From: Saprospiraceae bacterium
GTDB lineage: Bacteria; Bacteroidota; Bacteroidia; Chitinophagales; Saprospiraceae
Length of the DNA stretch: 33,318 bases
Assembly (NCBI GenBank): GCA_021299835.1
Contig: JAJTER010000038.1
Location: 1-33,318, forward strand
Reading direction: 5' to 3'
Part shown: positions 8,131-14,550 of the stretch, one piece after another
Position numbering within the stretch: the stretch's first letter is position 1
Layout of the letters: the number at the start of each line of letters is the position of its first letter
Notes under the pieces: model-generated
The model's input: the letters and a program-made list of their open reading frames with translations, nothing else
What the model was told of the DNA's origin: nothing
Databases searched by the model: none
Translations under genes and position numbers: made by a program

Positions 8131-8700
8131 TCATTTTGCTCGCAATCGACTCAATGTTTCTCTGGTAATGCCAAGAAAGGAAGCGATATATGTTAATGGT
8201 ATTCGTTGGAAAAGTTGCGGTTCTTTGTCTAATAGAATGAGATATTTATCAATTGAATGCATCATTTGAGAAAAGTAAATCTTTTTCTCCAAAAATAGGG
8301 CGTACTCTTCAATAACGGCATTGATAAAATTGGAAATTTGAATATTTAAAAACATTAAAGGTTTTAACTTTTTTAAATTGATTGAAATAAGGGTACTATT
8401 TTCAACCAGCTCAATGGTTTCTTTCGAAGGCTTGTCATTAAAATTTTGCAAAGACCCAACCATATCATTTTCTAAAGCAAACCAGGTATTCACTTCAATA
8501 CCATCCTTCAGAAAATAACTTCTCACTGCCCCTTTTATAACAAAATAAGCAAAATCGTGCCGTTGGTTTTCTTTAATAAGTACATGCTTTTTATTCAAAT
8601 GTAAGATTGACAAATGATTGCAAATTTCTGCTTTCGTATGGTCGGTTAGTTGTTGACTACCGGAATAATGATCTATAAACCTTTGGTACAAAATGTCCAT
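8131..8700 (-). CDS. Crp/Fnr-family transcriptional regulator
   Basis: I place the start at 8700 (MDILYQRFIDHYS, 189 residues), the usual length for this Bacteroidota subfamily. The frame continues upstream to 8817 but would then run into repeat R4. The cyclic-nucleotide-binding-like beta barrel spans about residues 25-115 (HVLIKENQRHDFAYFVIKG). It is followed by the dimerisation helix and a C-terminal winged HTH (TYIASFLGITRETLSRLRAK) that ends almost immediately, as is common in this group. No FNR-type cysteine cluster is visible. It lies directly upstream of the membrane acyltransferase on the same strand, so it may regulate that gene; this is inference. Confidence 0.85.
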   Translation of the reverse strand: MDILYQRFIDHYSGSQQLTDHTKAEICNHLSILHLNKKHVLIKENQRHDFAYFVIKGAVRSYFLKDGIEVNTWFALENDMVGSLQNFNDKPSKETIELVENSTLISINLKKLKPLMFLNIQISNFINAVIEEYALFLEKKIYFSQMMHSIDKYLILLDKEPQLFQRIPLTYIASFLGITRETLSRLRAK

Positions 8701-8763
8701 TGTTGACTGAATTAAATGCATCAAAGATATATAAGTACATCTTTTTTGAAAGATACCATTTTG

Positions 8764-8900
8764 AAAAAAAAGATGCATATCCCCTAACCGACTGATAGAC
8801 AAAGAAACTGCTATCATTTTTAATACCTTGCCCAGTGTGGCTCCCCAAGCTGGTCTATTCTCGAGCCAATTCTGCGATGAATTGAAGGTTTATACAATAC
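8764..8900 (-). repeat. Intergenic repeat copy R4 (degenerate hairpin half)
   Basis: AAAAGATGCATATCCCCTAAC then GACTGATAGACAAAGAAAC, then TTGCCCAGTGTGGCTCCCC, matching R8 and R2 around a decayed stem. The tail TGCGATGAATTGAAGG resembles the second half of the repeat. It fills most of the 8701-8939 gap, 3' of the secreted-protein gene at 8940. Confidence 0.6.
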
Positions 8901-8939
8901 TTTACAAAAGTGTATGGTTTAGCGTGGATTAAAAGAAAA

Positions 8940-9395
8940 TTATAAAAATAGAGGTAAAAAACCTAAATCGGTCTCATAGTTATTAAATATCAATAATAGA
9001 TATGCTGCACCAGCCGTACATTCCGAATATTTGCCTACCAATGTCCAGTTTTCCTTTTGCCGTCCTTTTTTATAAATAAAACCATCCATATACTTCCCGA
9101 TACAAACCCGCCTGTTTCTAAATGGGTGATTTTTGTAAATAAAATTATCTTTGTATATTCCAACCACTTTCCATCTGTTTTTACCAGGTAGCTTTTCATA
9201 GATTAGGCTATCTGCAAACTTTCCCACAATTTCAGATTTTTTCTTTCTGACGATTAAAATAACATTGCTGTCGCATTTTCCAATATGTTCCAGTTTGTCA
9301 TTTCTCCTATGATATTCATAAATATCGGACTGTGCCTTAACTGAATTGAAAAATATAATATGAAAGAATATTAGAAAATAGAGTGGATATCTCAT
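8940..9395 (-). CDS. Secreted protein with five short G-K-x-x-D-x-x-I-Y type repeats
   Basis: Starting at 9395 (MRYPLYFLIFFHIIFFNSVKAQS) gives 151 residues with a standard signal peptide; an ATG at 9416 would only add polar residues in front. The mature protein is built of about five degenerate repeats of 19-23 residues: HIGKCDSNVIL, IVGKFADSLIYEK, VVGIYKDNFIYKN, CIGKYMDGFIYKK and LVGKYSECTAG. The regular spacing of hydrophobic beta-like stretches suggests a small repeat or solenoid fold. It is basic and probably located in the periplasm or at the cell surface. I do not recognise a family. The gene at 9406-9648 ends 10 bp upstream of this start, so the two are probably co-transcribed. Confidence 0.7.
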   Translation of the reverse strand: MRYPLYFLIFFHIIFFNSVKAQSDIYEYHRRNDKLEHIGKCDSNVILIVRKKKSEIVGKFADSLIYEKLPGKNRWKVVGIYKDNFIYKNHPFRNRRVCIGKYMDGFIYKKGRQKENWTLVGKYSECTAGAAYLLLIFNNYETDLGFLPLFL

Positions 9396-9405
9396 AAAAA
9401 AGTAA

Positions 9406-9648
9406 TTATTTGTCATTCAGCCCAATACCAAATCCAAACATTGCTGCGACCAGAGCCAGGTGAATAATCAAAACTGCCTTTTGCCAGGTTGGTCTGTCAT
9501 TCCACTTTTGTTCCGTGTCAAAAGGGTCAAAAGCCAAGCCAATCCCAAGGGAGGAAGCTGCTTGAATGTAATCTTTAGAAAATAATGCTTGAAACAGTCC
9601 TAAGAGTAAAAATCCAAGGTAAAGGAATTTGTTAAATGGTGTTTTCAT
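9406..9648 (-). CDS. Small two-helix membrane protein
   Basis: An 80-residue protein with one hydrophobic helix near the N terminus (LYLGFLLLGLFQALF) and a second near the C terminus (KAVLIIHLALVAAMFGFGIGL), separated by a soluble loop containing DPFDTEQKWNDRPTWQK. Small proteins with this WNDRPTWQ-type loop occur widely in Bacteroidota without known function. It is transcribed in the same direction as the secreted repeat protein that follows and as the AraC regulator 67 bp upstream. Confidence 0.7.
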   Translation of the reverse strand: MKTPFNKFLYLGFLLLGLFQALFSKDYIQAASSLGIGLAFDPFDTEQKWNDRPTWQKAVLIIHLALVAAMFGFGIGLNDK

Positions 9649-9715
9649 TGAGTTGTCGTTTAATTTATTTCAAAATTAAATCATAGCCATTACTCAAAAT
9701 TGTACTTTTAAGACA

Positions 9716-10531
9716 CTACTTAATTTCCCATATAATCTTATCGCCATCCACTTTACTCGCAGACTTAAAAAAGTCTTTAGGATTATGATTTGTAATTTTT
9801 CTAAACTCCTTGATTAAATAAGACTGGTCGTAATAACCTTCTTCGTAAGTAATTTCGGTTAAATTCTTCCATTGGGAACTATTCAATTTGTTAGTTAATG
9901 AGCTTCTAAATCTGAAAATTCTCCGATATTCCACTGGACTACAACCAATATGTTTCTGAAAATGCCTTTGAAATGTTTTAAGATTAAGTCCTACCTTATT
10001 TGCAATAGTTGATATTGGGAATTGCTCATTACTATTTTCTAATAATATCAACGAATTTTCAATACTGGATAATTCTTGATTATTAACAAATTGAGAAAGC
10101 AAAAATGATTCTATTTTACTAATATCATCATTACTTGAAAATAAACTTTCTCCAAATTGACTCCAGACATTATTCGTTAATTCTTGAGAAAATCCAGGCG
10201 CTAAGGAAAGATAATTGTCCTTGAAAAATCGATTCAATCCTAATGGTTTGAATACCATAGATATTTCTCTTAATTGTCCTTTATATTCCACCAATAAGGG
10301 CGTCGTGTACTTCCCAAGAATTTCAATATGTACTCCCACATTGGTATTTTCTGAAATTTGAAGATTCCAATTTTGTCTATGAACCGATGCTCCCTTGAAA
10401 AATGAAAGCCCTGTGTTAAAATGAGGGAATGCTACATAACTGAAGACGGAATTGAACTTGCCTTCGTAAATATAGAAGCATTCGATATACTTTTTCAACA
10501 TTGGAGAAGTTGGGGCAATGGTCTTTATCAC
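9716..10531 (-). CDS. AraC-family transcriptional regulator
   Basis: A 271-residue protein. Residues 1-150 form a beta-rich N-terminal region as in other AraC proteins that bind small ligands (SYVAFPHFNTGLSFFKG, EYKGQLREISMVFKPLG). The C-terminal AraC HTH (about 165-260) has both helix-turn-helix units: ISTIANKVGLNLKTFQRHF followed by GCSPVEYRRIFRF, and LTEITYEEGYYDQSYLIKEF followed by HNPKDFF. The ligand is unknown. It probably controls nearby genes such as the hydrolase upstream or the small membrane protein downstream, but no operator can be identified. Repeat R5 lies in the 103 bp between this gene and the hydrolase. Confidence 0.9.
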   Translation of the reverse strand: MIKTIAPTSPMLKKYIECFYIYEGKFNSVFSYVAFPHFNTGLSFFKGASVHRQNWNLQISENTNVGVHIEILGKYTTPLLVEYKGQLREISMVFKPLGLNRFFKDNYLSLAPGFSQELTNNVWSQFGESLFSSNDDISKIESFLLSQFVNNQELSSIENSLILLENSNEQFPISTIANKVGLNLKTFQRHFQKHIGCSPVEYRRIFRFRSSLTNKLNSSQWKNLTEITYEEGYYDQSYLIKEFRKITNHNPKDFFKSASKVDGDKIIWEIK

Positions 10532-10572
10532 AAAAAAGAGATATTTGTTCTAAAGATAATTAAAGAAAATAC

Positions 10573-10634
10573 AAAAAGTTGCAACTATAATGCGATGATT
10601 GAGCATGTGACAAACAGGAAAATGTAGGGTTGAA
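10573..10634 (-). repeat. Intergenic repeat copy R5
   Basis: AAAAAGTTGCAACTATAATG, then CGATGATTGAGCATGTGACA, then AACAGGAAAATGTAGGGTTGAA. This is the closest match to R7. It runs directly into the stop codon of the hydrolase gene (10635), so the repeat begins where the coding sequence ends. Confidence 0.7.
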
Positions 10635-11162
10635 TTATCCCAATTTTTTTAAAATCGTCAATCCCTCTTCCCAATTAGTATGGCCAGAAGATGCATTTAT
10701 GTGCCCAGCATCACCCATGTTTATAAATTCACTTCCCCAGTTTTCTGCAAAAAACTTTGCTCTCTCTAAAGAAACCCAAATGTCATTTGAACTGGCTACA
10801 ACAATAGAGTTGAAATTTAATCTATCAAGTGGAATGGGTGAAAATCCTTTTATTGGGAAAGTGTAATTTGTTGCTTCCAGGTCACTCGGAGCTACAAGCA
10901 TTGCCCCTTTAATATTTCTTTTATACTTGGCTGCCCAATGCGCTATGGTTGAACATCCTAAACTATGTCCAATTAAAACGACAGATGATAAGTCAAATGA
11001 TGTTGCCATAGCATCCATATTTTTAATCCAGTCCTCACAATTGGGTGTATCCCAATCGGCCTGTTCAATTCTGAAGAAATTGGGAGCGGAGTTTTGGAAA
11101 TAGGTTTGCCAATGTTCTGGACCTGAATTTCCCAAACCAGGAACAATTAAATAATTTGTCAT
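10635..11162 (-). CDS. RBBP9/YdeN-family serine alpha/beta hydrolase
   Basis: The compact 175-residue alpha/beta hydrolase opens MTNYLIVPGLGNSGPEHWQT, the typical RBBP9 (DUF1234) start. The catalytic triad is visible: S67 in the nucleophile elbow IGHSLG, D127 in SSNDIW, and H154 in DAGHINA. Length and motif order match the family throughout. The enzymes are cytoplasmic serine hydrolases of poorly known substrate. The gene stands alone between two repeat copies, so it looks like an independently acquired unit. Confidence 0.93.
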   Translation of the reverse strand: MTNYLIVPGLGNSGPEHWQTYFQNSAPNFFRIEQADWDTPNCEDWIKNMDAMATSFDLSSVVLIGHSLGCSTIAHWAAKYKRNIKGAMLVAPSDLEATNYTFPIKGFSPIPLDRLNFNSIVVASSNDIWVSLERAKFFAENWGSEFINMGDAGHINASSGHTNWEEGLTILKKLG

Positions 11163-11255
11163 ACTTAAAAGGGTGAATTGATTTTTTAGAAATCCAACAA
11201 TAATACCAAATATATAAAGTTACAGCTTTTTAAAAAATATATGTCTCCAAAAACA

Positions 11256-11325
11256 AAAAGATGCTACTATCAGGAAATTGAAGGCTTGAACTTAGTGTCA
11301 ATTTGCGGGAAGTATGATTGACAAA
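11256..11325 (-). repeat. Intergenic repeat copy R6 (internally deleted)
   Basis: AAAAAGATGCTACTATCAGG continues to GAACTTAGTGTCAA and AAGTATGATT. The last motif is shared with R7 at 12101-12110. Compared with R7, about 27 bp between the two CTA(T)-containing motifs are gone, as if lost by recombination between them. It abuts the true stop (11326) of the broken SRPBCC-like gene. Apart from this repeat I see nothing in 11163-11325. Confidence 0.6.
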
Positions 11326-11913
11326 TTAGTTACCAAAATCAAGTTTCTTCTCTGCCACAATCTGCCATCGTTTCTGTCTGTGTTTATAAAATTTCTTGGC
11401 GAAGGAAGTAATAAATCCAGTCAGTATCCCCCCGTAAATCGTAATTGAGTCTTCATAATAGATTTTGCCATTGCTCAAGTCTCTCATTGTTATAGTGTGA
11501 TTCCAAACTTTCGCTCCACTATCCCATTCTTTAGTAGAGAGAGCAAAATTATTATCATCAATTTTTTCTATAAAAAGGTAGTGTATCCCTCCAAATGGAA
11601 TTAATCCGAATACACGAGTTTTAATCCCTTAAGTTTTACCAACTTCCCATTGTTTAGGGAGTGGACTACCTACAGATTTGAATTTCATCATTCCCTTTGC
11701 CACAAACTTCAATAAGGCGGGGGATTTTACATTGTTCCAAGCAGTATCAATCCTCATAGGAATCACAGAATGGACGGTTAGTTTTTTTGCCTTAACCTCA
11801 ATGCCATTATAATTAATGATGACAGGTTCAACATTAGCAACCGGATTTAATTTTTGAGCATTCACATTCATTCCCATTCCTAAAATTCCTAAAAAAACAA
11901 CAAGATTTTTCAT
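11326..11913 (-). pseudogene. Secreted SRPBCC-like protein interrupted by an in-frame TAA
   Basis: From ATG 11913 the frame encodes a signal peptide (MKNLVVFLGILGMGMNVNAQ) and continues to codon 95, a TAA at 11629-11631 (EVGKT stop). The same frame then stays open for another 100 codons (GIKTRVFGLIPFGGIHYLFI ... FYKHRQKRWQIVAEKKLDFGN) to a TAA at 11326. The downstream part is clearly protein-like, so this is one gene of about 195 codons with a single nonsense codon. The pattern (a hydrophobic ligand-pocket domain with FGLIPFGGIHYL and a C-terminal amphipathic helix) resembles START/SRPBCC polyketide-cyclase-like proteins; that assignment is moderate. Confidence 0.7.
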
Positions 11914-12000
11914 AAATCAACTTCAAGTTATAAGAAAGTGACATTTTTCCTGAAAACGACTGAAGTGTTACACTATCAAAGGATAACCCTTTTTCTTTTC

Positions 12001-12110
12001 GCTCCCCTCACAGACGAAAGATGCAGCTATAATGCGATGATTGAGTATGTAACTATCAGGAAAATAAAAGGTTAAACTTTGTGTCAAAGTACAAAACTCC
12101 AAGTATGATT
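12001..12110 (-). repeat. Intergenic repeat copy R7 (best-preserved second half)
   Basis: GCTCCCCTCACAGACGAAAG, then ATGCAGCTATAATGCGATGA, then TTGAGTATGTAACTATCAGG, ending GGTTAAACTTTGTGTCAAAG and AAGTATGATT. The end contains a small inverted repeat, ACTTTG-TGT-CAAAGT. It lies 56 bp 3' of the GNAT gene stop and upstream of the broken SRPBCC-like gene. Confidence 0.7.
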
Positions 12111-12166
12111 GTTACTCTCCTTAAGCAATATCCCTATTAACAATTTGATGTTTATTTGTTCAAATT

Positions 12167-12670
12167 TTAACGTCTAATAGCATAAATTAATTCGTCTAAA
12201 TACTCATTGTGCTTAATTATCACTTTTTCAAAACGACCTTCTAAAATAAAGCCATTTTTTTCTAAAACTTTTTGAGAGGCTAAATTTGTTCCGAATGTTC
12301 TTGCAAACACACGATTAATGTCATAGGTATTAAATGCAAAGTCAACAACCTGTTTTACTGCATTACTAATCACACCTTTACCCCAAAAAGGTTCCGCTAA
12401 CCAATAACCCAATTCAGCATTTTTTCTTTGAATACCGTCTTGTGGATGTATACCAATACTGCCAACTGCTTGTCCGTCTATTTCAATGGCAAAAAGTTGG
12501 TCCAGGTTATCTTTTATTGAAAATTCAAGAAAAGCTCTCCCGTCACTTTCAGAATATGGAAATGGAAATTTGTCTGTCATATTCTTTGCAACATTCCAAT
12601 TGTTGGCATACTTGACCATATTTTCTAAATCCCCATAATTCCAAGGTCTAAGTTTGAATTCAATTTTCAT
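12167..12670 (-). CDS. RimJ/RimL-type GNAT N-acetyltransferase
   Basis: A 167-residue single-domain GNAT protein. It starts with the Acetyltransf_3 type IEFKLRPWNYGDLENMVKYA, has the beta4 region AVGSIGIHP, the ELGYWLAEPFWGKGV signature before the acetyl-CoA loop, and the terminal RVFARTFGTNLASQKVLEKN with GFILEGRF. These are hallmarks of RimJ/RimL and SpeG-like acetyltransferases. The acceptor (protein N-terminus, antibiotic or small amine) cannot be told. It stands alone between repeats R7 and R8, and GNATs are typical cargo of mobile gene cassettes. Confidence 0.93.
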   Translation of the reverse strand: MKIEFKLRPWNYGDLENMVKYANNWNVAKNMTDKFPFPYSESDGRAFLEFSIKDNLDQLFAIEIDGQAVGSIGIHPQDGIQRKNAELGYWLAEPFWGKGVISNAVKQVVDFAFNTYDINRVFARTFGTNLASQKVLEKNGFILEGRFEKVIIKHNEYLDELIYAIRR

Positions 12671-12770
12671 AAACTATCTTCTCTTTTAATATCAATGTGT
12701 TAAAAACAAAACAATTTTACAACTAAATTATGAAAAAATAAGTTGAAATAAGGCGGTTACTTGAAAAACT

Positions 12771-12862
12771 CAAAAGATGCAACTAGCCTAACTCTTTGAT
12801 GGACAAAGAAAAAGCCATCATTGCTGATGGCTTGTCCAGTTTGGCTCCCCCTTTCGGGCTTG
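12771..12862 (-). repeat. Intergenic repeat copy R8 (best-preserved hairpin half)
   Basis: CAAAAGATGCAACTAGCCTAA, then TGGACAAAG, then a 9-bp perfect stem (12812-12820 with 12825-12833, loop TTGC) continued outward by TGGACAA/TTGTCCA, then GTTTGGCTCCCC. On the minus strand the stem AAGCCATCA/TGATGGCTT is followed by TTTCTTTG, a good intrinsic terminator for the phosphorylase gene that ends 11 bp away. Confidence 0.75.
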
Positions 12863-12872
12863 AATATTATAT

Positions 12873-14498
12873 CTATGCTTCAAATTTATAGAGCAATTCA
12901 AAATATTCTTCTAACATTCTTTTTACAGCAAAGGGTTCTTTGGTTTGTAAGATGCTTTCACGCATCATGTCCATCCATGCTGACTTATTTTCATAGTAGG
13001 TTGGAATAACTTCTTCCAACAATACTTTGTACAGTGCTTTCAAATCGTGCGCGTCCTGAATCTCCTCTTCTTCATGTTCAAAACCGTCACCAAACTGCCA
13101 TCCAGTTACACCATGTACACAAGCTTCCGGCCACCATCCGTCTAAAATACTTAGATTTAATACACCATTCATCGCTGCTTTCATTCCAGATGTTCCACTC
13201 GCTTCTAAAGGTCTTCTTGGGTTGTTTAACCAGATATCTGAACCACGGGTAAGCATTCTACCTATTGACATGTCATAATTTTCAAGAAAAACCACTGCTT
13301 TTGGATATTTCCTGGACATGGCCACTAAATTCTTAACGATTAACTTGCCGACATCATCTAGTGGATGAGCTTTACCCGAGAATACTATCTGAAATTTTTT
13401 CTCAAGTAACAAAGGTTCTATGATAGTTAAATCTGAAAATATAAAATCAGACCTTTTATAAGGTGCGGCACGACGGGAAAAACCAATAATTAATTTTTCC
13501 TCATCGAGACGAACGCCATTTTTTGCTTCAATAAAATCAATAAGCGCCCTTTTATTTTGTAGGTGAGGTTCCCAAAGATCAGAACCATCTTCTGCGGCAC
13601 GAATCATCGCATTGTCAACCCAGGTAGGTAGATGAATGGCATTGGTGATAGCCAGAATGTCTGCTCTTTTATCAACTTCAGCCCACATTTTGTTAGATGT
13701 TTCGCCATGTAATTGCGCTACACCGTTGGCTATTTTTGAAAGTCTGAGCGCACCGATGGTCATGTTAAACGGATCGCCGCCACCTAAAAAGGTTAATTGA
13801 GCTCTTGTTAAGTTAAGATTAGCCCCCATGTAGATGATTTTATCGATTGGGTGCGATTCATTGCCTTGAACTATGGGAGTGTGTGTGGTAAAAACAACTT
13901 CCTTTTTAACCACCTCAACGGCTTTTTCAAAAGTAAGTCCTTCATCTTCCATTTTTTCTCTTAACAGTTCAAAACCTGCAAATAAAGCATGACCCTCGTT
14001 AAAATGATAAATATCAATAGGTAAGCCTAATGCTCTAATAGCTTTAATACCCCCTATGCCAAGGACAATTTCTTGGGCTATTCTCTCTTCTCCAAACCAG
14101 CCATAAAGCTGACCTGTAATCCATGAGTCATGATTATCAGGGATATCCGTATCTAATAAATATAAATCAGCATTTCCAAACTGGGTTAACTTCCATACTT
14201 TACAGTTAACCTTAACCTTTCGAATATCTACTGTAACGGTAATGCCGGTATCTTCCAGAAAGTCATATTTGTAATTATGATAACTATCATAAGCATTTCC
14301 TGAGGCATCAATTTTTTGTTCGGTATAACCTTGTTTCCAACGAATACCAATACCAATAATGGGATATTGGTGATCGTGAGCACCTTTTAAATAATCACCA
14401 GCCAAAATTCCCAAGCCTCCAGCGTAAGCTTTAAAACGTTGGTCTATACCATATTCCATGCAGAAATAGGCTACATTTGGATTTTTTTCAGAAGACAT
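12873..14498 (-). CDS. glgP: Alpha-glucan phosphorylase (short GT35 form)
   Basis: This cytoplasmic enzyme releases glucose-1-phosphate from glycogen or maltodextrin. At 541 residues it belongs to the short alpha-glucan phosphorylase group rather than the 800-residue form. Landmarks are FCMEYGIDQRFKAYAGGLG at the N terminus, YHFNEGHALFAGFEL and HTPIVQGNESH in the middle, LRLSKIANGVAQLHGE, SRRAAPYKR, and the PLP-binding lysine K440 in EASGTSGMKAAMNG. The N terminus shows the usual start of this subgroup. It is the first clear housekeeping gene to the right of the repeat-rich accessory block, and repeat R8 sits at its 3' end. Confidence 0.95.
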   Translation of the reverse strand: MSSEKNPNVAYFCMEYGIDQRFKAYAGGLGILAGDYLKGAHDHQYPIIGIGIRWKQGYTEQKIDASGNAYDSYHNYKYDFLEDTGITVTVDIRKVKVNCKVWKLTQFGNADLYLLDTDIPDNHDSWITGQLYGWFGEERIAQEIVLGIGGIKAIRALGLPIDIYHFNEGHALFAGFELLREKMEDEGLTFEKAVEVVKKEVVFTTHTPIVQGNESHPIDKIIYMGANLNLTRAQLTFLGGGDPFNMTIGALRLSKIANGVAQLHGETSNKMWAEVDKRADILAITNAIHLPTWVDNAMIRAAEDGSDLWEPHLQNKRALIDFIEAKNGVRLDEEKLIIGFSRRAAPYKRSDFIFSDLTIIEPLLLEKKFQIVFSGKAHPLDDVGKLIVKNLVAMSRKYPKAVVFLENYDMSIGRMLTRGSDIWLNNPRRPLEASGTSGMKAAMNGVLNLSILDGWWPEACVHGVTGWQFGDGFEHEEEEIQDAHDLKALYKVLLEEVIPTYYENKSAWMDMMRESILQTKEPFAVKRMLEEYFELLYKFEA

Positions 14499-14550
14499 AC
14501 TATTTTTTTGATATATTCTTTAATACAAAGGCGAAGATAGAAATTCTTAC

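Noticed and set aside
2211-12862. A canonical integron with standard attC sites
   Set aside because: The conserved GTTRRRY core is exact only in R8; the partner core (for example GCCAAAC) has a mismatch and lacks the usual spacer symmetry, and no integrase gene lies in the window. I report a cassette-like array, not an integron.
12838-12862. A tRNA 3' end in R8 (minus-strand TTCAAGC, CCGAA, then GGGGGAGCCA)
   Set aside because: The T-loop, a partial T-stem and a CCA-like end are suggestive, but no 5' half, no anticodon arm and no consistent T-stem are present; R2 and R4 do not keep the pattern.
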